DNA of 64,000 nucleotides from an uncultured Kiloniellaceae bacterium (lineage in GTDB: Bacteria; Pseudomonadota; Alphaproteobacteria; Kiloniellales; Kiloniellaceae): NCBI GenBank assembly GCA_947493695.1, contig CANLSF010000002.1, positions 1,116,001 through 1,180,000 on the forward strand. Reading direction: 5' to 3'. The number at the start of each line of letters is the position of its first letter. Positions within the stretch are counted from its first letter, which is position 1. The translations under genes were made by a program, and so were the position numbers. The notes beneath the pieces are model-generated. The model searched no databases, was not told the origin of the DNA, and was given only the letters and a program-made list of their open reading frames with translations. Below, one piece after another: positions 44,684 through 51,746 of the stretch.

Positions 44684-45310
44684 ATGCTTTTGGAAATAAA
44701 CCTATCGCTGATTCTCGTCGCCGCCCTCGTTGCAAGCGCAAGTCCCGGGCCGGCAACACTCGCAATTGCGGGTACGTCGATGGCTTCGGATAGAGCAGCG
44801 GGCTTGTCACTGGCAGCGGGCATCACGACCGGCTCGCTGATATGGTCGGTTTCGGCAGCACTCGGGCTTGGCGCGGTCATGCTTGCGAACGCGTGGGTGT
44901 TTGAAATGATAAGGTATTTTGGCGCGGCTTATCTGATGTACCTTGCTTATAAATCGGCATGTTCTGCGATTTCACCGAAGGAAATCAAAGTTAAGTCGAT
45001 GGCAGGGAGCAAGTCGACGTTGTTCGTAAAAGGGCTGCTGCTACACATCACCAATCCGAAGGCGGTGTTGTTTTTTGGATCTTTGTATTCAATTGGCGTT
45101 CCGGCCGGGTCGTCTCTTCAAGACCTCGCTATCGTCATCTGCGCCGTAGGGGTTCAAAGCTTTTTCGTTTTTCACGGTTACGCGATTTTGTTTTCGTCAA
45201 AAGCGATGACTCGCCTCTACCTGCGTCTTCGTCGTTGGTTTGAAGGTGCGTTTGCAATCGGGTTTGGAGCTGCCGGTTTAAAAATTCTCACGGCACGACT
45301 CCAGGCGTGA
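44684..45310 (+). CDS. LysE-family amino-acid exporter
   Basis: 208 residues, about six membrane segments. Family landmarks: LVASASPGPATLAIAGTSMA at residues 16-35 (the SPGP motif), GLSLAAGITTGSLIWSVSAAL near residue 40, FGAAYLMYLAYKS near residue 78 and HITNPKAVLFFGSLY near residue 120. Such RhtB/LysE proteins export amino acids or their derivatives. Alone in the accessory stretch; the GNAT gene upstream is 180 bases away. Confidence 0.92.
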   Translation: MLLEINLSLILVAALVASASPGPATLAIAGTSMASDRAAGLSLAAGITTGSLIWSVSAALGLGAVMLANAWVFEMIRYFGAAYLMYLAYKSACSAISPKEIKVKSMAGSKSTLFVKGLLLHITNPKAVLFFGSLYSIGVPAGSSLQDLAIVICAVGVQSFFVFHGYAILFSSKAMTRLYLRLRRWFEGAFAIGFGAAGLKILTARLQA

Positions 45311-45749
45311 TCCCGTCCGTAAGCTCCACACCGCAGCCACTGTTCTTTCTGTAAGCCGCAAAATTCATCCCTCGGGAGGTCAGACAACGGCCAGAGCCCA
45401 CACTGCCGCTTGCAATTGAGGCTGAGGTCGGGTCCGTTTTTGCGCATCATACTTTGGCACCAAGCGCAGAAATTCAAACCTGGCCCTGCGTTGCTGCCCC
45501 TGTGTTACGCCAAAAAATTGATGGCTTTCTCGGGCATTGCAGCGGGTCGTCTTCAGGATAGATTGAAACAACAGCCAACTTCTCAGCGGTCGTTCATGCA
45601 AAGCGCAGCAAAGCTCGGCTTTTGACAGAATTGTTCTTTTTGATTCGTCATAAAAGACCGCTCGTCTTCGTTAAATTTTGGAAAGTAAGCTTTACATTGC
45701 GCGAATCTCGTATATGTAAAGCTTACTTTCCAATTCAGGAGCGCTTAAC
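45311..45749. other. Gene-free stretch with a regulatory inverted repeat at its right end
   Basis: About 440 bases without a convincing gene. Small ORFs here lack ribosome sites and known motifs. The right end (45678-45733) holds a long inverted repeat described separately. The left 350 bases show nothing recognisable. Confidence 0.5.
45678..45733. promoter_or_regulatory. 20-bp perfect inverted repeat upstream of the membrane protein/HTH pair
   Basis: Arms 45678-45697 and 45714-45733 are exact reverse complements (TTGGAAAGTAAGCTTTACAT and its complement) separated by 16 bases. Each arm itself contains the near-palindrome GTAAGCTTTAC, so the site looks like two operators in mirror image just ahead of the gene at 45750. 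The HTH protein encoded 400 bases downstream is the obvious binder. It has no T tail and so is not a terminator. Confidence 0.65.
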
Positions 45750-46148
45750 ATGACAGCAGAACGAGCCACCTACCGCTATTTTACAATCTTCATCCCGGCG
45801 ATGATCATCTACGCTGCCGCAACCGAGGGCATCGCCTTGCTGCCGGACAGCAACAATTTCCCAGACTATGTCCACTACGCGCTGGCTCTCATTTCGATTG
45901 TTGCGATTTTCTTTGTTTTCTGGGCGCATTGGCGATTTGCGATTGAGCTCGACGAGTTTCTGCGCCTCATACAAATCAAAGCCACTCTTTTTGCCATTGG
46001 CTGTGTGTTGATTATCGTGTCCGGGTGGGGTCAACTGGAGAGACTGGCTGATGCAGCAACACTGCCAGTGTTCTGGCTGCTACCGATATTTTGGGCGGCA
46101 CAAGGCTTAGCAACCTTATTCTTCTCGATACGTGAAGACGTCTTCTAA
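45750..46148 (+). CDS. Small integral membrane protein linked to an HTH regulator
   Basis: 132 residues with four hydrophobic segments at about 8-26 (YFTIFIPAMIIYAAATEG), 38-56 (LALISIVAIFFVFWAHW), 74-92 (LFAIGCVLIIVSGWG) and 100-122 (LPVFWLLPIFWAAQGLATLFF). The ribosome site AGGAG is well placed. Stop and next start overlap (TAATG). Pairs of a four-helix membrane protein with a YozG-type regulator are common; the regulator usually represses both. Function of the membrane protein is not known. Confidence 0.8.
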   Translation: MTAERATYRYFTIFIPAMIIYAAATEGIALLPDSNNFPDYVHYALALISIVAIFFVFWAHWRFAIELDEFLRLIQIKATLFAIGCVLIIVSGWGQLERLADAATLPVFWLLPIFWAAQGLATLFFSIREDVF

Positions 46149-46342
46149 TGAAGAACAACCTCAAAGCGCTTCGCGCCGAACAAGATTGGTCTCAAGCCGC
46201 CCTTGGAGATCATCTTGGTGTATCCCGGCAAACGATAAATGCGATTGAGGCTGGGCGCTATGATCCATCGCTGCCATTAGCATTCAAGATGGCACGGTTA
46301 TTCAACACGACAATTGAAGAAATTTTTGATGATCGGGACTGA
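46148..46342 (+). CDS. Cro/CI-type HTH transcriptional regulator (YozG-like)
   Basis: 64 residues, almost all helix-turn-helix: MKNNLKALRAEQDWSQAALG, then LGVSRQTINAIEAGRYDPSL and AFKMARLFNTTIEEIFDD. This is the short XRE subtype that lacks any effector domain. It shares one base with the upstream membrane-protein gene and probably binds the mirror-image operators at 45678-45733. Confidence 0.93.
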   Translation: MKNNLKALRAEQDWSQAALGDHLGVSRQTINAIEAGRYDPSLPLAFKMARLFNTTIEEIFDDRD

Positions 46343-46642
46343 CTAGCAGCTCAACAAAAACCCAAAGCGACCATTTGCTGCATATCTGTGAATGGTCGCT
46401 TTGTCCGTATTACCGTCATTGGTGAGCACCGCAGCAGATAACCACTTCGCAAAAATCGGGTCGAGGCACGAAAACCCTAAACCCCTGTCAGTTAGGCTGA
46501 TCGGAGACAAAACCGCACACAACCGAGAAATCTTCTCGACCCGCTCTGTGTCGATGGATTGCCCATGATCAGCTGTTGCTGAAAATGGAGCCCGCATGCG
46601 ACATGGCAATGCCTCGCAGAGGTCGCACCGAAATCAGAGGTA
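46343..46642. other. Gene-free stretch between the HTH gene and argC
   Basis: About 300 bases. A minus-strand ORF of 88 codons fills much of it but has no ribosome site, no family resemblance and atypical composition. It may be decayed coding sequence. Nothing else recognised. Confidence 0.4.
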
Positions 46643-47620
46643 TCACGGCCAAACAGGTACGCCGTCCAGTCCTGCGGTTTCCGGCAGGCCGCAGATCAGG
46701 TTGGCATTCTGCACCGCGTGACCGGCGGCCCCCTTGCCGAGATTGTCGACCACGCCCATCGCGATCACCAGATTGCGCTCCGGATCGGCCGCATAGTTGA
46801 CGAACGATAGGTTCGAGCCGGTCGCCCATTTGGTCTGCGGCGGCTTGTCGGTCACGCGGACAAAAGCGCGATCGGCATAGAAGCGCCGGGCCGCGTCCAA
46901 ACACTGGTCCGTGGTCGCTTGGCCGCGGCAGTAGATGGTGACCAGTACGCCACGGGTCATCGGCACCAGGTGTGGTGTGAACACGAGTCCGGCGGCACTG
47001 CCGTCGCTCAGCCGCTCGATCGTCTTTTCCATCTCGGGCATGTGGACGTGCTTAAGCAGGCCGTAAGGGATCAGGTTCTCGTTGCTCGCGGCGTAGCCGA
47101 ACTGACTGTCAGCGCTGCCGCGGCCGGCACCAGAGATGCCGGTCTTGGCATCAATTACAATGTTACCAGGCTCAATCAGCTTGTTAACCAGCAAGGGTGC
47201 GAGCGCGTTCAGCGTAGCCGCGGGAAAGCAACCGGGGTTGGCAACACGAGACTGGCCCTCGATCCGGGTTGGCCAGACGTCGGCCAGACCGTACACCCAA
47301 CCCTCGACGTAGCGGTGATCACCGCCGATATCGACGATCTTCACGTCCTTCGAAACGCGCGCCAGTGCCTCGGCCGAAGCGCCTGTGGGAAGCGACGCAA
47401 AGAGTACGTCGAGTTCCGGCAGGGTTTCAGGATCCCACTTCTCGATCACCAGCTCGGCCAGCTTGTCCGGCACCCCCGGGAAGCGATCCACCAACCGGCT
47501 GCCGGCACTGCCTTCGCCCGCAGCGTAAACCAGCTCGAAAGACGGGTGGTTGGCGATCAGGCGCATCGCTTCGCCGCCACCAAAACCGCTGACACCTACT
47601 ATGCCGACACGAATGCTCAT
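46643..47620 (-). CDS. argC: N-acetyl-gamma-glutamyl-phosphate reductase
   Basis: Third enzyme of arginine biosynthesis, reducing N-acetylglutamyl phosphate with NADPH; 325 residues. Dinucleotide loop VGIVGVSGFGGGEAMRLI at the N-terminus, catalytic Cys in RVANPGCFPAATLNALAPL near residue 130, and VHMPEMEKTIERL and FTPHLVPMTRGVL further on with the conserved His. It stands alone, with no other arg gene nearby, among accessory genes. In many alphaproteobacteria argC lies by rpsI, so this copy may be displaced or a second copy. Confidence 0.93.
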   Translation of the reverse strand: MSIRVGIVGVSGFGGGEAMRLIANHPSFELVYAAGEGSAGSRLVDRFPGVPDKLAELVIEKWDPETLPELDVLFASLPTGASAEALARVSKDVKIVDIGGDHRYVEGWVYGLADVWPTRIEGQSRVANPGCFPAATLNALAPLLVNKLIEPGNIVIDAKTGISGAGRGSADSQFGYAASNENLIPYGLLKHVHMPEMEKTIERLSDGSAAGLVFTPHLVPMTRGVLVTIYCRGQATTDQCLDAARRFYADRAFVRVTDKPPQTKWATGSNLSFVNYAADPERNLVIAMGVVDNLGKGAAGHAVQNANLICGLPETAGLDGVPVWP

Positions 47621-47842
47621 GGTGAGTCCTACTGCGAGAATAAAGCCAAACGCTTATAGCCTGTGACCATTCAAAACAAGCAGATCCAACGCCAAGGGCA
47701 CCATGTTTGCCCATAGCGGCATGAAACCGGCGCCGTGGTATGTCGTGGCTTCCGTACGACGACTTAACACCGGAGGTCCATCATCTGATACAGAGTCAGT
47801 TGAGATTCAGGATACCGTCATGGCCGGTCATGCTTGCTTTGC

Positions 47843-48451
47843 TCAGACCAGTCCCGCCGATTTTGCGAAAGGATCCCAAGTCGCGTCCTTATGCCAACTG
47901 TACTCACAGGACCTGGCAGTCTTGTCAGCCTGATCCATTCCGAACAAATCTGCGACCACAGCAAGCGCCATGTCCATTCCTGCCGAAACACCCGAAGAGG
48001 TGAAAAACTTCCCGTCTTCGACCCATCTCGCTTCTCTTACCCAATCGACCCTAGGCGCCAGATGGACAGTGTCGGTGAAGTCGAGCTTATTGGTCGTCGC
48101 TTTGCGCCCGTCAAGAACACCGGCCATTCCTAAAAGCACTGTTCCGGTGCAGACAGCCATCACCCGCTCGGCGTTTTCTGAAGCCTCTCTGATCCACTGC
48201 ATCAGTTCCTCATCTTCCGCTTCGATCAAGGCTGAGTCGCCGCCGGGGATGAGCAAGAGATCGTAGTCGTTTTTCTCAGACAACAGGCTGTCCACAACGA
48301 TTTTCTGCCCATGGTAGCTCGGCACCGGCTTGCCCGACTTCGCGACCGTGACAATCTCAATCTCATCGCCGACATCTCCCAGCATTTCGATTGGACCGAA
48401 AAAATCGAGGGTTTGAAAACCAGGGAAGACCAGTGCTGCAAGTGTTCTCAT
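47843..48451 (-). CDS. DJ-1/PfpI family protein (isonitrile hydratase-like)
   Basis: 202 residues, a single DJ-1/PfpI domain: LAALVFPGFQTLDFFGPIEM at the N-terminus, LLLIPGGDSAL near residue 67 and the nucleophile Cys in MAVCTGTVLLGMAGVLDGR near residue 100, then WVEDGKFFTSSGVSAGMDMA near residue 143. The pattern LDxxGPxE with AxCTG is that of InhA-type isonitrile hydratases and related hydrolases. Divergent from the GlxA-family regulator, which has a homologous domain. Confidence 0.88.
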   Translation of the reverse strand: MRTLAALVFPGFQTLDFFGPIEMLGDVGDEIEIVTVAKSGKPVPSYHGQKIVVDSLLSEKNDYDLLLIPGGDSALIEAEDEELMQWIREASENAERVMAVCTGTVLLGMAGVLDGRKATTNKLDFTDTVHLAPRVDWVREARWVEDGKFFTSSGVSAGMDMALAVVADLFGMDQADKTARSCEYSWHKDATWDPFAKSAGLV

Positions 48452-48571
48452 TTTCTATCGCCTTTGCAAAAATCGACTTATGCCAAGAAGCGTTGATAAC
48501 GGCTCATAGAGACGTCCCTGGCTGTGTGAGAGGCCTATACTAACCATTGAGAATTTGGCATAAATGACAAT

Positions 48572-49588
48572 ATGACCTCATTTTATGCCACTTCCTCTTT
48601 TGATGAACCTAACCAAAGGGATGTCCTTTTTTTAGTTTACCCGAACATTGTGCTGCTTGATCTTGTGGGGCCACTTCAGGTCTTCACCCATGCACGCAAA
48701 GACCCGCTATCCGATGCCGCTTATCGAACCACTATTGTCTCTCGGTCGGGGGGACGCATTGGCACCAATACGATCCTGCCGGTGGAAAGTGACCCGCTCG
48801 AAACCTGGATACTGAAACCTGAAGATACGCCCATCCACACGCTTGTGGTTGTCGGGGGCGACGGCGCAATCGAAGCCGCGCTTGATCGGCGTTTGGTCGA
48901 GCAGGTCAGGCAACTGGCCGCGCGATCTAGCCGGGTATGCTCAGTTTGTTCCGGCGCACTCGTCATTGCCGCAGCAGGGGTTTTGGATGGCCGGCGCGCA
49001 GTCACACATTGGGAAGATTGCGAGCAGCTTGCACGGGAGTATCCGGCAGTCAAAGTGGAACCTGATCCGATATATATCAAAGACGGGAACATCTGGACGT
49101 CTGCGGGCATCACCGCCGGCATTGATATGGCTTTGGCAATCATCGAAGAAGACCTGGGAAAACCTGCCGCTATGGAGATGGCACGTTCGCTCGTTACACC
49201 GATGGTTCGCTCAGGTGGGCAGTCCCAGTTCAGCCCGGAGCTGGACAGGCAGGCCAGAGATACCAAAGGCCGGTTTGCGTTATTGCACGCCTGGATTGGC
49301 GAGCACATTCAACAGAGAATTTCGGTGGACGATATGGCGCAGGAGTGTGGCATGAGTTCGCGAAATTTCTCACGCCGCTACACTGAAACTATGGGCACAT
49401 CACCGGCGAGAGCCATCGAGATCATCAGGGTCGATGCTGCACGCGCGCTGCTGACGGCGAGCGATCAGAGCATAAAGAGCGTTGCCGCTGATTGCGGTTT
49501 TAAGGACGACGAACGCATGAGGCGCGCCTTCCTGCGCCATGTCAAAACATCGCCATCACAATACAGAAAACAGTTTCAAGTGCATTGA
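48572..49588 (+). CDS. GlxA-family transcriptional regulator (DJ-1 domain plus AraC HTH)
   Basis: 338 residues. N-terminal DJ-1-like sensor domain (about 15-195): DVLFLVYPNIVLLDLVGPLQ, TLVVVGGDGAIEA, and SRVCSVCSGALVIAAAGVLD. C-terminal AraC double HTH (about 235-335): MAQECGMSSRNFSRRYTETM and KSVAADCGFKDDERMRRAFL. Such regulators often control a neighbouring DJ-1-type hydrolase, and here one is divergent 120 bases away. Ligand not known. Confidence 0.92.
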   Translation: MTSFYATSSFDEPNQRDVLFLVYPNIVLLDLVGPLQVFTHARKDPLSDAAYRTTIVSRSGGRIGTNTILPVESDPLETWILKPEDTPIHTLVVVGGDGAIEAALDRRLVEQVRQLAARSSRVCSVCSGALVIAAAGVLDGRRAVTHWEDCEQLAREYPAVKVEPDPIYIKDGNIWTSAGITAGIDMALAIIEEDLGKPAAMEMARSLVTPMVRSGGQSQFSPELDRQARDTKGRFALLHAWIGEHIQQRISVDDMAQECGMSSRNFSRRYTETMGTSPARAIEIIRVDAARALLTASDQSIKSVAADCGFKDDERMRRAFLRHVKTSPSQYRKQFQVH

Positions 49589-49638
49589 GGTTGCCGATGG
49601 GCAGCCTTGTCGAGATACGAGCCCGAAATCCACGGCGA

Positions 49639-50223
49639 TTACTCCGTCGCCGGGACCGGCTCCGAACGCTCGACTTCGCCGCCGAACCCCGTCCAGCCGT
49701 CGGTGCCTTCCGGATACCAGTAAACCTTGCTGTAACCATAGGTCAACGCGCGCCTGGCGGCATTCCACGACATCCAGCAATCAGCCAGGCAGTAGATCAG
49801 GATGGGGGCTGACCTGTCGCCCTTGGTGAGGCGGTCGAGATTATCCTGGAAGTACTGCTCGGTCTGGGGATTGAGGGCGCCGAAGCCGACGTTGGGCAAC
49901 CAGACGGAACCGGGGATGTTATTGCGTTTCCGGGGGCGCCAGACAACATCGTCGGCCAGCTTCGCGGGTTTGGGCGGACGCGGCAGAACGTCGATGAAGA
50001 TGACCTCCCCCGCCACCTGCAGGTCCATGACCTGCTCCGTTGCAACGACCTCGGCCCCCTTCAAGGTCTCGGGCACAGGCGCCCGAAAGGCCTGCATGCG
50101 GTAACCTTCGGGCTCCGCGACCGCCTGGGCCTGCGCGCCGCCCGAAAGCCACGAACTCCCAAGCGCAAGCAAAGCTGCGCAGAAGAGAGAGGGAGCCAGT
50201 GAGGATGAGCCCCGGATTGCCAT
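49639..50223 (-). CDS. PQQ-dependent catabolism-associated CXXCW-motif protein
   Basis: 194 residues, exported: basic start, hydrophobic core LAPSLFCAALLALGSSWLSG and AQAQ cleavage. The mature protein is rhodanese-like, EGYRMQAFRAPVPETLKGAE then VPGSVWLPNVGFG-type segment, with the family motif near residue 157 reading C-LAD-CW followed by MSWNAARRALTYGYSKVYWY. Here three residues lie between the two Cys. The family occurs only with PQQ alcohol dehydrogenases. Its stop lies downstream of XoxJ in the same operon (two-base gap after the start). Confidence 0.88.
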   Translation of the reverse strand: MAIRGSSSLAPSLFCAALLALGSSWLSGGAQAQAVAEPEGYRMQAFRAPVPETLKGAEVVATEQVMDLQVAGEVIFIDVLPRPPKPAKLADDVVWRPRKRNNIPGSVWLPNVGFGALNPQTEQYFQDNLDRLTKGDRSAPILIYCLADCWMSWNAARRALTYGYSKVYWYPEGTDGWTGFGGEVERSEPVPATE

Positions 50224-50225
50224 CG

Positions 50226-51095
50226 TCAGCGTTTGATCAGTTGGTCGTTCTCGTCCAGCAGCGGGACGCCGAAATCGATCAGAATCTTGTCGATATCAGC
50301 CTGATTCTCCTTGATGAAGTCATTGAGCTGATGCTTCCAGTCCGGCTCCAGCGGGCGCAGGCCCATGGTGATGCGGTAGCTCATGCGCGGCCCCTTGGTC
50401 TCCTGCGTCAGGGGCACCAGGGTTATCGCGGCATCGCTCTGTTTGGCGTAGTAGCCACCGATGGGGCCCCAGAGGACACCGGCGTCCAGACTGCCCTCGA
50501 CAATTTCTGAAACGATATCTTCGGCAGGTGAGACGAAACGCCGGTCGACCACAAGCTGGAAGGGTTTGGCGTCCTTCATCAGGCCATTCATCGCCATGAC
50601 GGTGGCCGGCGGGGTTCCTGCGATCACCCCGATCTTTTTACCCTCAAGCCGGGGATCGTCGAGGTTTTGGATCCCCTTCAGGTCCGAATCAAAGCGGTGA
50701 AGCAGGACATAGGCCGAGCGGAAATAATGGTTGCTGTTCTGCACCAGTTCGTGCCCCTGGGCGAAGCCCATGATGACATCGCACTTGCGCAGCCGCAGGG
50801 TGCGGCGCACGAAGCCGGTTGCCTGCGGGAACCAGGTGTAGGTCACCGGAAGCCCAAGCTTTTCGCCCAGCAGGTCGGCCAGCTTGTTCTCGTAGCCCGT
50901 CTGCTCTTTGCTGGAAAAAGGCATATTCGCCGGATCGGCACAGACCCGCAGTGAAGTACGGTCAACCAGATCCGAGGTCTGCGCCTGCGCCGGTGTCTGC
51001 AGCGCTAAGATAAGTCCCAGAAAGACCGAAAGCGCGCCCCAGAGACTCCTGGGTGACCGGAACGGCATCTTCGGAGTGCGAGAGATATCAATCAT
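50226..51095 (-). CDS. xoxJ: Quinoprotein dehydrogenase-associated periplasmic binding protein XoxJ
   Basis: About 289 residues from the ATG at 51095, which lies inside the end of the cytochrome gene (ATG at 51068 is another choice); a 27-codon longer frame is not supported. Export segment SLWGALSVFLGLILALQTPA ending QAQT. The mature protein is type 2 binding-fold: LRVCADPANMPFSSKEQTGY near the N-terminus, LGLPVTYTWFPQATGFVRRT and VIMGFAQGHELVQNSNHYF. MxaJ/XoxJ are required for methanol dehydrogenase activity and thought to help assemble or activate it (family knowledge). Confidence 0.9.
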   Translation of the reverse strand: MIDISRTPKMPFRSPRSLWGALSVFLGLILALQTPAQAQTSDLVDRTSLRVCADPANMPFSSKEQTGYENKLADLLGEKLGLPVTYTWFPQATGFVRRTLRLRKCDVIMGFAQGHELVQNSNHYFRSAYVLLHRFDSDLKGIQNLDDPRLEGKKIGVIAGTPPATVMAMNGLMKDAKPFQLVVDRRFVSPAEDIVSEIVEGSLDAGVLWGPIGGYYAKQSDAAITLVPLTQETKGPRMSYRITMGLRPLEPDWKHQLNDFIKENQADIDKILIDFGVPLLDENDQLIKR

Positions 51096-51609
51096 CGAGG
51101 CAGGAATTCTCTTCTTCACGTGTTGCATCCGACTTGGCTTCCTTTTTCTTCGGACGGCCGCGCGGTACCGCGTCATCGGAACGAGCCTTCACGTAAACAT
51201 AGATATCATCGAGATAGCAAATGACGTTCCGGTTCAAACCGAAGGACGGCATCTTGCTGGTATCGGATGCGCCGACCTTTTCGCGGCCGTTGATCACAAC
51301 CTCAACGAAACCCTCGTAGTCCATGGTTTTGAGGGAATCGGTCAGACTGGGGGCAAAGGAGCTGCCCAGCCCGTCAGGGCCATGACAGACATGGCACTCG
51401 GAATGGTATCGCCGGAAGCCGCTGTAGGTGAACCAGTCCACCGTCCCGTCTTCATCGATCTTGTAAATGGGATTGTCGTCCTTGTCGAAGTACTTCCCGT
51501 CTTCGGAGCTGGCGACCTCGCTGGAGCGGGCCTCGTTGGCATCCAGGAGTACGCTCCACGAAAGCAGGGGCAAAACAAACATCAAGATCCAGGGCTGGCG
51601 AAGTTTCAT
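51088..51609 (-). CDS. xoxG: Cytochrome c of methanol/alcohol oxidation, XoxG-like
   Basis: 173 residues with a signal peptide (MKLRQPWILMFVLPLLSWSV to NEARSS). One haem site CHVCH near residue 74 in YHSECHVCHGPDGLGSSFAP; the axial Met is likely in TSKMPSFGL near residue 118. Two further Cys (VICYLD and the C-terminal NSCLDD) make four in all, the pattern of methanol-metabolism-related cytochromes. A Lys/Arg/Glu-rich segment precedes the C-terminus. It should accept electrons from XoxF. It follows xoxF by 137 bases containing a strong terminator. Confidence 0.9.
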   Translation of the reverse strand: MKLRQPWILMFVLPLLSWSVLLDANEARSSEVASSEDGKYFDKDDNPIYKIDEDGTVDWFTYSGFRRYHSECHVCHGPDGLGSSFAPSLTDSLKTMDYEGFVEVVINGREKVGASDTSKMPSFGLNRNVICYLDDIYVYVKARSDDAVPRGRPKKKEAKSDATREEENSCLDD

Positions 51610-51681
51610 CTCGTTTCCTTATGCGGGCTTAAAGCGATGGCCGGTTTAGTTCAGAGGCTCGCGGTGTTAACGATCGATCGG

Positions 51682-51727
51682 AAAAAAAATGCCCGCTATT
51701 ACGATGGAGACAACGTAATAGCGGGCA
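51682..51727 (-). terminator. Rho-independent terminator after xoxF
   Basis: TGCCCGCTATTACG (51690-51703) and its exact complement (51714-51727) form a 14-bp perfect stem with a 10-base loop; on the transcribed strand eight Ts follow (A run at 51682-51689). It lies about 20 bases past the xoxF stop, so most xoxF transcripts should end here. Confidence 0.92.
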
Positions 51728-51746
51728 ACAGGGATTAAGCCTTCAC

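Noticed and set aside
46343-46609. 88-codon minus-strand ORF between the HTH gene and argC
   Set aside because: No ribosome site, no motif and no operon link; kept only as a gene-free stretch.
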